Assembly (NCBI RefSeq): GCF_000718555.1
Contig: NZ_JOAN01000006.1
Location: 186,001 to 250,000, forward strand
Source of the DNA: Micromonospora chokoriensis
GTDB lineage: Bacteria > Actinomycetota > Actinomycetes > Mycobacteriales > Micromonosporaceae
Direction of reading: 5' to 3'
DNA length: 64,000 nt
Shown: one piece after another, positions 50,633 to 60,225 of the stretch
Layout of the letters: the number at the start of each line of letters is the position of its first letter
Numbering within the stretch: the first letter of the stretch is position 1
Made by a program: the position numbers and the translations under genes
Notes under the pieces: generated by a model
Told to the model about the DNA's origin: nothing
What the model saw: only the letters and a program-made list of their open reading frames with translations
The model's database searches: none

Positions 50633-51538
50633 ATGGTGGATCAGACGCAGCGGTGGGCGCCGAACCGCCGCGCCGCGGTGCGACCGGTGACTCCCGGGCA
50701 GCGTGCGGCACAGGCGGAGCGCACCGGTGGCGAGCCGACGCTGGAGTTCGCCGACAGGGTGCCGTACGACGCGTACGTGCAGGCCAGCGCCCTGCACAAG
50801 ATGCAGCACCCACTCAGCAGCGACCCGGGCGAGATGTCCTTCCTGATGGTCAGCCAGATCATGGAGCTGTACTTCGGGTTGACCTGCCACGAGCTGCGGG
50901 AGACTCAGCGGCTGATCCGCGCCGACCAGATCTGGGCGGCGCTGGCCCCGCTGGGCCGAGCCAAGCTGCACCTGGAAGGGCTCAACGCCGCCTGGCATGG
51001 CCTGCGCTGGATGAGCCCGGCCGACTTCAACCGGTTCCGCAACCTGCTCGGCGAAGCCTCCGGCTTCCAGTCGGCGATGTACCGGCAGTTGGAGTTCCTG
51101 CTCGGGTTGCGCGACCCGATGTTGATCCGCCCGTTCCGCCGGCAGCCCGAGGTGCACGCCGAGCTGAGCGCCGCGCTGACCACCCCGAGCCTCTGGGACG
51201 ACGTCCTCGCCCTGCTCGCCCGCAACGGCTTCGACCTCCCCGCCGACCTGCTCGACCGGGACCTGGCCGCCGAGCACGAGCCGCAGCCGTTGGTCGAGGC
51301 GGCCTGGGTACGGATCTACGACGACCTGAGCCCGGACAACCACCTGCGGCTGCTCGGCGAGGCGCTGAGCGCGGTCGCCGAGGAGTTCGGTGACTGGCGC
51401 TGGAACCACGTCAAGGCGGTGCAGCGGACGATGGGTGCCAAGGTCGGCAGCGGCGGCTCCGCCGGCCTGGCGTGGTTGCAGCGCAGCATGGCCCGGGTGG
51501 TCTTCCCGGAGCTGTGGTCGGCCCGCACCGCGATGTGA
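50633..51538 (+). CDS. kynA: Tryptophan 2,3-dioxygenase
   Basis: A 301-residue heme enzyme opening the indole ring of L-tryptophan to N-formylkynurenine, step one of the pathway. Family segments: DAYVQASALHKMQHPLSSDP, EMSFLMVSQIMELYFGL, RLIRADQIWAALAPLGRAK, SGFQSAMYRQLEFLLG, and the C-terminal RTMGAKVGSGGSAGLAWLQ with heme-binding surroundings WNHVKAVQRT. Length is in the normal range. ATG 50633 follows GGGGAGGGA. It leads the operon, with 19 nt to kynU. Confidence 0.92.
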   Translation: MVDQTQRWAPNRRAAVRPVTPGQRAAQAERTGGEPTLEFADRVPYDAYVQASALHKMQHPLSSDPGEMSFLMVSQIMELYFGLTCHELRETQRLIRADQIWAALAPLGRAKLHLEGLNAAWHGLRWMSPADFNRFRNLLGEASGFQSAMYRQLEFLLGLRDPMLIRPFRRQPEVHAELSAALTTPSLWDDVLALLARNGFDLPADLLDRDLAAEHEPQPLVEAAWVRIYDDLSPDNHLRLLGEALSAVAEEFGDWRWNHVKAVQRTMGAKVGSGGSAGLAWLQRSMARVVFPELWSARTAM

Positions 51539-51557
51539 CCGGAGAGCGAGAAGAAGC

Positions 51558-52868
51558 ATGACGAACCCAGAAGCTGAGCTGCTGGGCTTCGCCGCTGGCG
51601 AAGCGCAGGCGCACCGCCTCGACGAGGCCGACCCCGGCCACCGGCACCTGTTCCACGTGCCACCGGCCGACGGCGGCGACCACCCCGAGTCGGCGTACCT
51701 GGCCGGCAACTCGCTCGGCCTGCAGCCTCGGGCCACCCGTGACGAACTCCTGGCGGACCTGGACGCCTGGGGGCGGCTCGGCGTGGAGGGGCACCTGGAG
51801 GCGGAGCGCGCCTGGCTGCCGTACCACGAGTTGTTGACCGCGCCGGCCGCGCGACTGGTCGGCGCCCGGCCCGCGGAGACCGTGGTGATGAACTCGCTCA
51901 CGGTCAACCTGCACCTGCTGATGGTGAGTTTCTACCGCCCGGCCGGCGCGCGCACCCGCATCGTCATCGAGGACGCCGCGTTCCCCTCGGACAGCTACGC
52001 CGTGCGCAGCCAGGCCCGGTTCCACGGCCTGGACCCGGACGACACAGTGGTCCGGCTGCGGCCGCGCGCGGGTGAGGACGCCCTGCGCACCGAGGACGTG
52101 ACCGACTACCTGGCCGCCGAGGGCGACCGGGTGGCGTTGCTGCTGCTCGGCGGGGTCAACTACCTCACCGGCGAGTTGCTGGACATCCCGGCGATCACGG
52201 CCGCAGGGCGGGCCGCCGGCGCGGTGGTCGGTTGGGACCTGGCGCACGCGGTCGGCAACGTGCCGCTGGCCCTGCACGACTGGGATGTCGACTTCGCCGC
52301 GTGGTGCTCCTACAAGTACCTGAACTCCGGCCCGGGTGCCCTGGCCGGTGTCTTCGTGCACGAGCGGCACCTCGGCGATGAGAGCCTGCCTCGCTTCGAG
52401 GGGTGGTGGAGCACCGCGGCGGCGACCCGGTTCGAGATGACGCCGGTGTCCCGGCCACCAGCCACGGTGGAGGCCTGGCAGATCTCCAACCCGCCGATCT
52501 TCGCGATGGGCCCGGTGCGTACCTCGCTGGAGCTGTTCGACGCCGTCGGGATGACCGCGCTGCGGGCCCGCAGCCAGCGCCTCACCGGCTGGCTGGAGTC
52601 ACTGCTCGACGAGGTCGTCGCGGACCGGCCGCTGCGCGTGGTCACCCCGCGCGACCCGGCCCGGCGAGGCTGCCAGCTCTCCGTGCGGATCGGTGCCGGC
52701 AGCGCCGCCGAGCTGACCAAACGCCTTCGGTACGAACACGGCGTCATCGCCGACGCCCGCGAACCGGACGTCGTCCGCTTCGCCCCGGTGCCGCTCTACT
52801 CCACGTACCTGGACTGCTGGCGGGCCGCGGCGGCGCTCGCCGCGACCGTCGGTCAGGTGACCCGGTGA
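51558..52868 (+). CDS. kynU: Kynureninase
   Basis: A 436-residue PLP enzyme cleaving kynurenine or 3-hydroxykynurenine to anthranilate or 3-hydroxyanthranilate plus alanine. Motifs: AYLAGNSLGLQPRATRDELL, VVMNSLTVNLHLLMVSFYRP, VGWDLAHAVGNVPLALHDWD with the PLP-binding Asp, and FAAWCSYKYLNSGPGALAG with the Schiff-base Lys, then RFEGWWSTAAATRFEM. ATG 51558 lies after a GAGAGCGAGAAG leader. With kmo present, the substrate in this operon is probably 3-hydroxykynurenine. Its stop overlaps kmo by 4 nt. Confidence 0.93.
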   Translation: MTNPEAELLGFAAGEAQAHRLDEADPGHRHLFHVPPADGGDHPESAYLAGNSLGLQPRATRDELLADLDAWGRLGVEGHLEAERAWLPYHELLTAPAARLVGARPAETVVMNSLTVNLHLLMVSFYRPAGARTRIVIEDAAFPSDSYAVRSQARFHGLDPDDTVVRLRPRAGEDALRTEDVTDYLAAEGDRVALLLLGGVNYLTGELLDIPAITAAGRAAGAVVGWDLAHAVGNVPLALHDWDVDFAAWCSYKYLNSGPGALAGVFVHERHLGDESLPRFEGWWSTAAATRFEMTPVSRPPATVEAWQISNPPIFAMGPVRTSLELFDAVGMTALRARSQRLTGWLESLLDEVVADRPLRVVTPRDPARRGCQLSVRIGAGSAAELTKRLRYEHGVIADAREPDVVRFAPVPLYSTYLDCWRAAAALAATVGQVTR

Positions 52869-54202
52869 CCGCGCGGCGCGACGAGATCGCGATCATCGGT
52901 GCGGGGCTGGCCGGCTGTCTGGCCGCCTGTTTCCTGGCTCGGCGCGGCTACCCGGTGGCCCTCTACGAGCGCCGGTCCGACCCGCGGGCCGGCACCGCTG
53001 AGCGAGGTCGCTCGATCAACCTGGCGCTCTCCGAGCGTGGCCTGGACGCGTTGCGCCGGATCGGGCTGGCCGAGCAGGTGATGACCGACGCGCTGCCGAT
53101 GCGCGGCCGGATGATCCACCCGGTCGAGGGCGAGCAGCAGTTCCAGTCGTACAGCGCGGCCGGCGACCGGGCGATCAACTCGATCAGCCGGGGTGCGCTC
53201 AACAACGCCCTGCTGGACGAGGCTGCCGCGTTGCCCGGGGTGCGGGTCGTCTTCGACCACCGGCTGGTCGGGCTCGACCCGACCGACGGCGCGCTGAGCT
53301 TCGAGACTCCGCAGGGCCCGGTCGCGGCCAAGGCGTCGGTCGTGCTGGGCGCCGACGGCGCCGGCTCCGCGGTGCGCGGGCAACTGCTGGCGTACGGGCT
53401 GCTGGACGAGAGCGTGGACTTCCTCGACTACGGCTACAAGGAGCTGACGATTCAGCCGCTGGGCGGGGACTTCGCCCTGGATCCGGACGCGCTGCACATC
53501 TGGCCGCGCGGCACCTCGATGATGATCGCGTTGCCGAACCCGGACCGCTCCTTCACCTGCACGCTGTTCTGGCCCAACGACGGTGCCGGCAGCTTCGCCT
53601 CGCTGACCAGCCCGGCGGAGATCGAACGGCACTTCACCGAGCACTACCCGGACGTGGTGCCGCTGGCCCCGAACCTGGTCGACGACTACCAGCACAACCC
53701 GGTCGGCGTGCTCGGGACGGTGCGCTGCACCCCCTGGCAGGTCAACGGGAAGGTCGGCCTGCTCGGCGACGCGGCGCACGCCATCGTGCCGTTCTACGGC
53801 CAGGGCGCCAACTGCGCCTTCGAGGACGTGGTCGAGTTGGACCGTTGCCTGGACGAGTGCGCCGACGACTGGATGGCGGCGCTGCCGCTGTTCCAGCGCC
53901 GCCGACAGGAGAACGCCGAGGCCATCGCGACGATGGCGCTTACCAACTTCGTGGAGATGCGGGACAAGGTCGCCTCCCCGATCTTCCAGACCCGGCGGCG
54001 GGTGGAGCACGCACTGGAACGCGCACTGCCCGGCCGGTACGTTTCGCAGTACGAGCTGGTGTCGTTCTCCACCACTCCGTACGCCCAGGTGCGTCGCCGG
54101 GTCCGCCGACAGCACCGGGTGCTCGGGGCGGTCGTCGGTGGGGCCGCGCTGCTGCTGGTCGGCGCGATCGGCGCGGCACTGAGCCGAGGGAGGCGCGGAT
54201 GA
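52865..54202 (+). CDS. kmo: Kynurenine 3-monooxygenase
   Basis: A 445-residue flavoprotein hydroxylase. N-terminal FAD motif EIAIIGAGLAGCLAACFLAR, then ERGRSINLALSERGLDALR, the SISRGALNNALLDEAA region, VLGADGAGSAVRGQL and the second FAD motif VGLLGDAAHAIVPFYGQGAN. The last 30 residues carry a membrane helix (VLGAVVGGAALLLVGAIGAA) and basic tail, as in eukaryotic KMO, which is membrane-anchored; such a tail is usually missing in Pseudomonas KMO. GTG 52865 overlaps kynU. NADPH and oxygen are the expected cosubstrates. Confidence 0.92.
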   Translation: MTARRDEIAIIGAGLAGCLAACFLARRGYPVALYERRSDPRAGTAERGRSINLALSERGLDALRRIGLAEQVMTDALPMRGRMIHPVEGEQQFQSYSAAGDRAINSISRGALNNALLDEAAALPGVRVVFDHRLVGLDPTDGALSFETPQGPVAAKASVVLGADGAGSAVRGQLLAYGLLDESVDFLDYGYKELTIQPLGGDFALDPDALHIWPRGTSMMIALPNPDRSFTCTLFWPNDGAGSFASLTSPAEIERHFTEHYPDVVPLAPNLVDDYQHNPVGVLGTVRCTPWQVNGKVGLLGDAAHAIVPFYGQGANCAFEDVVELDRCLDECADDWMAALPLFQRRRQENAEAIATMALTNFVEMRDKVASPIFQTRRRVEHALERALPGRYVSQYELVSFSTTPYAQVRRRVRRQHRVLGAVVGGAALLLVGAIGAALSRGRRG

Positions 54203-55707
54203 CCGGCAACTGGGATCCCCGACTGATGACCGGCCACGCGCCGGCTGGGCCGCAACTGTTGCGCAACTTCGTCGCCGGTGAGTTCGTCGACGGTGGGTCG
54301 ACGTTCACCAAGGCCAGCCCGGTCACCGGGGAGCAGGTCTTCGAGGTGGTCGAGGCGTCGCGGTCCACGGTGGACGACGCGGTCGCCGCCGCCCGGGCGG
54401 CGCTGCGGGGGCCGTGGGGCCGAATGGGCGAGCGCGAGCGCGCCGAGGTGCTGCGCCGGGTCGCCGACGAGTTGGAGCGCCGCTTCGACGACCTGGTCAC
54501 CGCCGAGGTCGCCGACACCGGCAAGTCCATCTCCCAGGCCCGCACGCTGGACATCCCTCGCGGCGCGGCGAACTTCCGGGCGTTCGCGGAGATCGTGGCG
54601 ACCGCCCCCACCGAGTCGTTCACGACGGTCACCCCGACCGGCGGCCGGGCGCTCAACTACGCGCTGCGCAAGCCGGTCGGCGTGGTCGCGGTCATCGTGC
54701 CGTGGAACCTGCCGCTGCTGCTGCTCACCTGGAAGGTGGCTCCGGCGCTGGCCTGCGGCAACGCCGTCGTGGTCAAGCCCAGCGAGGAGACTCCCGCCTC
54801 GGCGACGCTGCTCGCCGAGGTGATGGCCGCCGCTGGCGTACCGGCCGGGGTGTTCAACCTGGTGCACGGGTTCGGGCCGGAGTCGGCGGGCGAGTTCCTC
54901 ACCCGCCACCCGGGCGTCGACGCGATCACCTTCACCGGCGAGTCGGCCACCGGCGGCGCGATCATGCGGGCCGCCGCCGACGGGGTGAAGGCGGTCAGCT
55001 TCGAACTCGGCGGCAAGAACGCCGGCCTGGTCTTCGCCGACGCGGACCTGGATGCGGCGGTGGCCGGCTCGGTGCGGTCCAGCTTTACCAACGGCGGGCA
55101 GGTGTGCCTCTGCACCGAGCGCATCTACGTGCAGCGTCCGGTCTTCGAGGAGTTCACCGCCCGGCTGGCGAAGCGGGCCGGCGAGCTGGCGTACGGCTGG
55201 CCGACCGACGAGGCCACCGCCACCATGCCGCTGATCTCCCACCAGCATCGGGCGAAGGTGCTCGGCGCGTACGAGCTGGCCCGATCCGAGGGCGCCGAGG
55301 TGCTCATCGGCGGCGGCACGCCCACCTTCGGCGACACTCGCGACGGCGGGTCGTACGTGCAGCCGACCGTGCTCACCGGGCTCGGCCCGGACGCCCGCAC
55401 CAACCGGGAGGAGATCTTCGGCCCGGTGGTGCACGTCGCGCCGTTCGACACCGAGGACGAGGCGTACGCCCTGGCGAACGGCACCGAGTACGGCCTCGCG
55501 GCGACCGTGTGGACTCGGGACGTGGGCGTCGCGCACCGGGCCGGCGCCCGGTTGGACGCCGGCATCGTCTGGGTCAACACCTGGTTCCTGCGCGACCTGC
55601 GCACCCCGTTCGGTGGGGTGAAGGCGTCCGGCATCGGTCGCGAGGGCGGCGTGCACTCGCTGAACTTCTACTCCGAACTCACTAACGTCTGCGTGGACCT
55701 GTCGTGA
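54199..55707 (+). CDS. amnC: 2-Aminomuconate-6-semialdehyde dehydrogenase
   Basis: A 502-residue NAD-dependent aldehyde dehydrogenase oxidising 2-aminomuconate semialdehyde to 2-aminomuconate. Motifs: LLRNFVAGEFVDGGSTF at the start, IVPWNLPLLLLTWKVAPALA, VSFELGGKNAGLVFADADL with the general-base Glu, and the nucleophile in FTNGGQVCLCTERIYV (Cys303). Close relatives in nitrobenzoate and aminophenol pathways carry the names NbaE and AmnC. ATG 54199 overlaps kmo by 4 nt. Confidence 0.9.
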   Translation: MTGNWDPRLMTGHAPAGPQLLRNFVAGEFVDGGSTFTKASPVTGEQVFEVVEASRSTVDDAVAAARAALRGPWGRMGERERAEVLRRVADELERRFDDLVTAEVADTGKSISQARTLDIPRGAANFRAFAEIVATAPTESFTTVTPTGGRALNYALRKPVGVVAVIVPWNLPLLLLTWKVAPALACGNAVVVKPSEETPASATLLAEVMAAAGVPAGVFNLVHGFGPESAGEFLTRHPGVDAITFTGESATGGAIMRAAADGVKAVSFELGGKNAGLVFADADLDAAVAGSVRSSFTNGGQVCLCTERIYVQRPVFEEFTARLAKRAGELAYGWPTDEATATMPLISHQHRAKVLGAYELARSEGAEVLIGGGTPTFGDTRDGGSYVQPTVLTGLGPDARTNREEIFGPVVHVAPFDTEDEAYALANGTEYGLAATVWTRDVGVAHRAGARLDAGIVWVNTWFLRDLRTPFGGVKASGIGREGGVHSLNFYSELTNVCVDLS

Positions 55708-56525
55708 GCCATAGCGAGGGAGCAGGCATGGAAGCTGACATCGAGGCCGCCAACCGGGAGCTGGCGGACGCCCGCAGCACCGGCAAGCCGTGCGCCCCGC
55801 TTCGGGGCCGGTTGCTGCCGGAGGGCGACGTCGAGTCCGCGTACCGGGTGCAGCAGCTCCAGGCGCGGGCCTGGCAGGGCCGTGGCGAACGCCGGGTCGG
55901 CGCGAAGATCGGGCTGACCTCCCGGGCCGTGCAGGAGGCCTTCGGGGTGTTCCAGCCAGACTTCGGCATGCTGACCGACGCCATGGCGGTCGGCGATGGG
56001 GTGGAGGTGCCCATCGACCGGCTGCTCCAGCCGCGGGTCGAGGCGGAGATCGCCTTCGTGCTCGACAAGGACCTGCCGAACCCGCAGCTCACGACTGTCG
56101 ACCTGATCCGCGCGGTCGACCACGTGCTGCCGGCGATCGAGATCGTCGACTCGCGGATCGCCGCCTGGGACATCTCCATCGTGGACACCGTCGCCGACAA
56201 CGCCTCCAGCGGGCTTTTCGTGCTCGGCACCACGCCGCGCCGGCTCGCCGACGTCGACCTGCGACTGTGCGGAATGGTGCTGGAGCAAGCCGGCGAGCCG
56301 GTCTCGGTGGGCGCGGGCGCGGCCTGCCTGGGCAATCCGCTGCACGCCCTGCAGTGGCTGGCCGGCACCCTGGCGCGCGCCGGTGACCCGCTGCGCGCCG
56401 GGGACGTGGTGCTCTCCGGGGCGCTCGGCCCGATGGTGCCGGTCACCCCGGGTGCCGCGTACGAGGCCCGGATCTCCGGCCTCGGCTCGGTGCGGACATC
56501 CTTCAGCGACAGGGGCGGCGAGTGA
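55704..56525 (+). CDS. 2-Keto-4-pentenoate hydratase
   Basis: A 273-residue member of the hydratase/decarboxylase family (MhpD, DmpE). It has [37 protein letters not shown] with the metal-binding Glu pair, [20 protein letters not shown] and [13 protein letters not shown]. It would hydrate 2-oxopent-4-enoate (2-hydroxypenta-2,4-dienoate) to 4-hydroxy-2-oxovalerate. Its paralogue at 58512 is the decarboxylase; in related pathways the two form a complex. GTG 55704 overlaps the dehydrogenase stop; ATG 55728 is possible. Confidence 0.87.
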   Translation: MSHSEGAGMEADIEAANRELADARSTGKPCAPLRGRLLPEGDVESAYRVQQLQARAWQGRGERRVGAKIGLTSRAVQEAFGVFQPDFGMLTDAMAVGDGVEVPIDRLLQPRVEAEIAFVLDKDLPNPQLTTVDLIRAVDHVLPAIEIVDSRIAAWDISIVDTVADNASSGLFVLGTTPRRLADVDLRLCGMVLEQAGEPVSVGAGAACLGNPLHALQWLAGTLARAGDPLRAGDVVLSGALGPMVPVTPGAAYEARISGLGSVRTSFSDRGGE

Positions 56526-57457
56526 CCACTAACGTGGCGGTGCTGGGATCGGGAAACATCGGCACCGACCTGATGATCAAGGTGCTGCGGCTGAGTGAGA
56601 GTCTGCGGATGGTGGCGATGGCCGGCATCGACCCGGCCTCCGACGGCCTGGCGCGCGCTCGCCGGCTCGGCGTCGCCACCACCGCCGGCGGCGTGGACGG
56701 GCTGGTGGCGCTGCCCGAGTTCGCCGACGTCGAGCTGGTCTTCGACGCTACCTCGGCCGGCGCGCACCGACGCCACGACGAGGTGCTGCGCGCGCACGGC
56801 CGCACGGTGGTCGACCTGACCCCGGCCGCGCTTGGCCCGTACGTGGTGCCACCGGTCAACCTCGACGAGCACCTGCACGAGCCGAACGTCAACATGGTGA
56901 CCTGCGGTGGGCAGGCGACGGTGCCGATCGTCGCTGCGGTACGCCGGGTCACCCCGGTGGCGTACGGCGAGATCGTCGCCTCGATCGCGTCGAAGTCGGC
57001 TGGTCCGGGCACCCGGGCCAACATCGACGAGTTCACCGAGACCACGGCCCGGGCCATCGAGGTGGTCGGCGGGGCCGAGCGGGGCAAAGCGATCATCGTG
57101 TTGAACCCGGCGGACCCGCCGCTGCTCATGCGGGACACCGTCTACTGCCTCTGCCCGGACGCCGACGCCGACACCGACGCCATCGCCGCCTCGGTGGCGG
57201 AGATGGTGGCGGCCGTGCAGGAGTACGTCCCCGGCTACCGGCTCAAGCAGGACGTGCAGTTCGACCGGGTCGAGGCGTACCTGCCGACGCTCGGGCGGCG
57301 ACTCACCGCCCTGCAGGTGTCGGTCTTCCTGGAGGTCTCCGGCGCCGGGCACTACCTGCCCGCGTACGCCGGGAACCTGGACATCATGACCTCGGCCGCG
57401 CTGCGCACCGCGGAGCGGCTGGTCGCCCTGCGTGCTTCGGAGGTGGCCGCGCCATGA
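56522..57457 (+). CDS. mhpF: Acetaldehyde dehydrogenase (acetylating)
   Basis: A 311-residue CoA-dependent enzyme making acetyl-CoA from acetaldehyde and NAD. It opens with a nucleotide motif [20 protein letters not shown]; the thioester-forming cysteine is Cys128 in [14 protein letters not shown]. Later segments [20 protein letters not shown] and [20 protein letters not shown] are family hallmarks. It normally forms a tunnelled complex with the next gene product. GTG 56522 and both stop/start overlaps (4 nt) agree with obligate co-expression. Confidence 0.93.
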   Translation: MTTNVAVLGSGNIGTDLMIKVLRLSESLRMVAMAGIDPASDGLARARRLGVATTAGGVDGLVALPEFADVELVFDATSAGAHRRHDEVLRAHGRTVVDLTPAALGPYVVPPVNLDEHLHEPNVNMVTCGGQATVPIVAAVRRVTPVAYGEIVASIASKSAGPGTRANIDEFTETTARAIEVVGGAERGKAIIVLNPADPPLLMRDTVYCLCPDADADTDAIAASVAEMVAAVQEYVPGYRLKQDVQFDRVEAYLPTLGRRLTALQVSVFLEVSGAGHYLPAYAGNLDIMTSAALRTAERLVALRASEVAAP

Positions 57458-58515
57458 CCGACCTGTACATCCAGGACGTGACGCTGCGCGACGGCATGCA
57501 CGCCATCGCCCATCAGTACACCGTCGAGCAGGTACGTGCCATCGCCGCCGCGCTGGACGCCGCCGGGGTGGCCGCCATCGAGGTGGCGCACGGTGACGGG
57601 CTCGCCGGTTCCAGCGTCAACTACGGCCACGGCGCCGCCAGCGACGCCGAGTGGATCTCCGCGGCCGCCGAGGTGCTGACCACGGCGAAGCTGACCACCC
57701 TGCTGCTGCCGGGCATCGGCACCATCGCCGACCTGAAGGCCGCGAAGGCGCTCGGGGTGACGAGCGTCCGGATCGCCACCCACTGCACGGAGGCGGACAT
57801 CTCCGCCCAGCACATCTCCTGGGCCCGGGAGAACGGCATGGACGTGGCCGGGTTCCTGATGATGTCGCACATGAACGACGCGACCGGGCTGGCCGGGCAG
57901 GCCAAGCTCATGGAGTCGTACGGGGCGCACTGCGTCTACGTCACCGACTCCGGCGGCCGGCTGTTGATGTCCGACGTGGCGCAGCGGGTCGACGCGTACC
58001 GGCAGGTCCTCGCCCCGGAGACGCAGATCGGCATCCACGCCCACCACAACCTGTCGCTCGGGGTGGCCAACAGCGTGCTCGCCGTCGAGCACGGTCGGGT
58101 CACCGGCTCCGCGCCGGTCGGCCCCGACGCGGCGCACGGCCGGACCGTCCGCGTCGACGCCTCCCTCGCCGGCATGGGCGCGGGCGCCGGAAACGCCCCG
58201 CTGGAGGTCTTCGTCGCGGTCGCCGAGCTGCACGGCTGGAAGCACGGCTGCGACGTGTTCGCGCTGATGGACGCCGCCGACGACATCGTTCGCCCGCTCC
58301 AGGACCGGCCGGTCCAGGTGGACCGCGAGACGCTCTCCCTGGGATACGCCGGGGTCTACTCCAGCTTCCTGCGGCACGCCGAACGGGCCTCCACGAAGTA
58401 CGGAGTAGACGTCCGGTCGATCCTGGTCGAGCTGGGCCGCCGCCGGATGGTCGGTGGCCAGGAGGACATGATCGTGGACGTGGCACTCGACCTGGCCGAA
58501 AAGGAGCCCTCATGA
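57454..58515 (+). CDS. dmpG: 4-Hydroxy-2-oxovalerate aldolase
   Basis: A 353-residue metal-dependent TIM-barrel aldolase giving pyruvate and acetaldehyde. It begins [20 protein letters not shown] (metal-binding Asp, catalytic His), continues [36 protein letters not shown] and [20 protein letters not shown] (metal His pair). It should channel acetaldehyde to the preceding dehydrogenase. ATG 57454 overlaps the previous stop and ATG 58512 of the next gene overlaps its own stop, each by 4 nt. Confidence 0.94.
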   Translation: MTDLYIQDVTLRDGMHAIAHQYTVEQVRAIAAALDAAGVAAIEVAHGDGLAGSSVNYGHGAASDAEWISAAAEVLTTAKLTTLLLPGIGTIADLKAAKALGVTSVRIATHCTEADISAQHISWARENGMDVAGFLMMSHMNDATGLAGQAKLMESYGAHCVYVTDSGGRLLMSDVAQRVDAYRQVLAPETQIGIHAHHNLSLGVANSVLAVEHGRVTGSAPVGPDAAHGRTVRVDASLAGMGAGAGNAPLEVFVAVAELHGWKHGCDVFALMDAADDIVRPLQDRPVQVDRETLSLGYAGVYSSFLRHAERASTKYGVDVRSILVELGRRRMVGGQEDMIVDVALDLAEKEPS

Positions 58516-59285
58516 TCGGCGTGGACATCACCGGGATCGCCGACAAGCTGGGCGCGGCGGCCGACACGGCCACCGCGATCCCGCAACTCGCCGCCGAGAT
58601 CGGCCTCGACGTGGACACCGCGTACGCCGTGCAGGCCGCGCTGCTGCAACGCCGGCTGAACGCCGGTGAGCGGTTGGTCGGGTTGAAGATGGGGCTGACC
58701 AGCAGGGCGAAGATGGCCCAGGTCGGCGTGGACGAGGTGATCTGGGGGCGGCTCACCAACGCGATGCGGGTGCCCGACGGCGGTGCCGTCGACCCGACCG
58801 CGTACATCCACCCCCGGGTCGAGCCGGAGGTGGCGTTCCTGCTGGACCGGCTGCCCGAGCCGGGCGAGCCGGTCGGTGACTTCGCCACGGCGGTCCGCGC
58901 GGTCGCCCCGGCCATCGAGTTGATCGACTCCCGGTACGCGGACTTCCGCTTCTCGCTGCCGGACGTCATCGCGGACAACACCTCGGCCGCTGCCTTCGTG
59001 ATCGGGCCGTGGTCGCCGGTGCCGGCGGGGCTGGACAATCTGGGCGTGCTGCTGGAGGTCGACGGCCGGGTGGCGCAGGTCGGCTCGACGGCGGCGATCC
59101 TCGGTGATCCGCGCCGGGCCCTCGACGAGGGCATCCGGTTGGCGGGTCGGCACGGGGTGCGGTTGGAGTCGGGCTGGGTCTTCCTTGCCGGTGCCGCTAC
59201 GGCCGCTGTGCCGCTGCGTCCCGGTGCCCACGTCCGTGCGGTCGTGGAGAAGCTCGGCACGGCGTCACTTCGGGCCTCGTCGTGA
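58512..59285 (+). CDS. 4-Oxalocrotonate (2-oxo-3-hexenedioate) decarboxylase
   Basis: A 257-residue paralogue of the hydratase at 55704. Segments: [58 protein letters not shown] and [13 protein letters not shown]. Position between aldolase and deaminase and the KMGLTS motif fit DmpH/AmnE-type decarboxylases, which turn 4-oxalocrotonate into 2-oxopent-4-enoate. It could act in either order with the paralogue; assignment of which is hydratase and which decarboxylase follows motif resemblance and context. Confidence 0.82.
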   Translation: MIGVDITGIADKLGAAADTATAIPQLAAEIGLDVDTAYAVQAALLQRRLNAGERLVGLKMGLTSRAKMAQVGVDEVIWGRLTNAMRVPDGGAVDPTAYIHPRVEPEVAFLLDRLPEPGEPVGDFATAVRAVAPAIELIDSRYADFRFSLPDVIADNTSAAAFVIGPWSPVPAGLDNLGVLLEVDGRVAQVGSTAAILGDPRRALDEGIRLAGRHGVRLESGWVFLAGAATAAVPLRPGAHVRAVVEKLGTASLRASS

Positions 59286-59704
59286 GCGCCCGCGTGGTGG
59301 CGGGGAAGGCTGTGCCGCGGGGGGCTTTCCCGCACGTCAAGGTGGCGGGTGGGTTCGTCTTTGTTTCCGGTACGTCGTCGCGGCGGCCGGACAACAGCTT
59401 CGCCGGTGTCGAGGTGGACGGGTTCGGCACGACCAACCTCGATATCCGGGTGCAGACGCGGGCGGTCATCGAGAACGTGCGGGACCTGCTGCGGTCGGTC
59501 GGCGCGGACCTCACCGACCTGGTCCAGGTGAGCACGTATCTGGTCAACATGAACGACTTCGGTGGTTACAACGAGGTGTGGGCCGAGTTCTTCGACGCGT
59601 CCGGGCCGACCCGTACGACGGTGGCGGTGCACCAGCTGCCGCACCCGCACCTGCTCATCGAGATTCAGGCCGTGGCCCTTCTTCCCTCGGGAGGTCAGTC
59701 GTGA
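59282..59704 (+). CDS. RidA/YjgF-family 2-aminomuconate deaminase
   Basis: A 140-residue RidA-fold protein. Strands [20 protein letters not shown], then [20 protein letters not shown] and [20 protein letters not shown] with the conserved PHPH region. General RidA proteins hydrolyse reactive enamines, but in aminophenol and nitrobenzoate pathways a RidA-like protein of the same size (AmnD/NbaF type) is 2-aminomuconate deaminase, releasing ammonia and 4-oxalocrotonate. Its location between decarboxylase and 3-hydroxyanthranilate dioxygenase supports the specific role. GTG 59282; overlaps of 4 nt on both sides. Confidence 0.82.
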   Translation: MSARVVAGKAVPRGAFPHVKVAGGFVFVSGTSSRRPDNSFAGVEVDGFGTTNLDIRVQTRAVIENVRDLLRSVGADLTDLVQVSTYLVNMNDFGGYNEVWAEFFDASGPTRTTVAVHQLPHPHLLIEIQAVALLPSGGQS

Positions 59705-60225
59705 GTGAGATCGCCGAGCCGTTCAGCTTTCCGGGCTGGATCGCGGACAACCAGCATTTGTTGAAGCCTCCGGTGGGCAACAAGGAGATGTTCCCCGGCG
59801 GGGACGACTTCATCGTGATGGTGGTGGGTGGCCCCAACCAGCGCACCGACTTCCACGTGGACCCGTACGAGGAGTTCTTCTACCAGGTCAAGGGCAACAT
59901 GCACATCAACCTGGTCACCCCGGAGGGGCCGCGTACGGTGCACGTGCGTGAGGGTCAGATGTGGATGTTGCCGCGTAACACCCCGCACTCGCCGCAGCGG
60001 CCGGAGGCCGGGTCGATCGGCGTGGTCGTCGAGCGCGTCCGCGAGGAGGGCACGCTGGAGACGTTCCAGTGGTACTGCCCCGAGTGCGGCAGCAAGGTGC
60101 ACGAGGTGGAGTTGCAGGTGCGCGACATCGCCGCCGACCTACCCCCGGTGTTCCAGGCGTTCTACGCCGACGAGGCGGCGCGCACCTGCGCGAACTGCGG
60201 CACCCTGCACCCGGGCAAGGGCTGA
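59701..60225 (+). CDS. nbaC: 3-Hydroxyanthranilate 3,4-dioxygenase
   Basis: A 174-residue cupin dioxygenase. The iron ligands are His52, Glu58 and His96 ([30 protein letters not shown]). A C-terminal rubredoxin-like site has Cys126/Cys129 (WYCPECGSK) and Cys163/Cys166 ([10 protein letters not shown]), present in bacterial but not animal enzymes. It opens the ring of 3-hydroxyanthranilate to 2-amino-3-carboxymuconate semialdehyde. GTG 59701. Its TGA shares one base with the next ATG (ATGA-like TGATG overlap). Confidence 0.93.
   Translation: MSEIAEPFSFPGWIADNQHLLKPPVGNKEMFPGGDDFIVMVVGGPNQRTDFHVDPYEEFFYQVKGNMHINLVTPEGPRTVHVREGQMWMLPRNTPHSPQRPEAGSIGVVVERVREEGTLETFQWYCPECGSKVHEVELQVRDIAADLPPVFQAFYADEAARTCANCGTLHPGKG

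Noticed and set aside
55704..59285. Duplicate gene from a recent tandem duplication (hydratase and decarboxylase)
   Set aside because: The two proteins differ widely in sequence and are the usual distinct partners of meta-cleavage pathways.
59282..59704. Generic RidA housekeeping gene unrelated to the operon
   Set aside because: It overlaps both neighbours by 4 nt and fills the only missing deaminase step.
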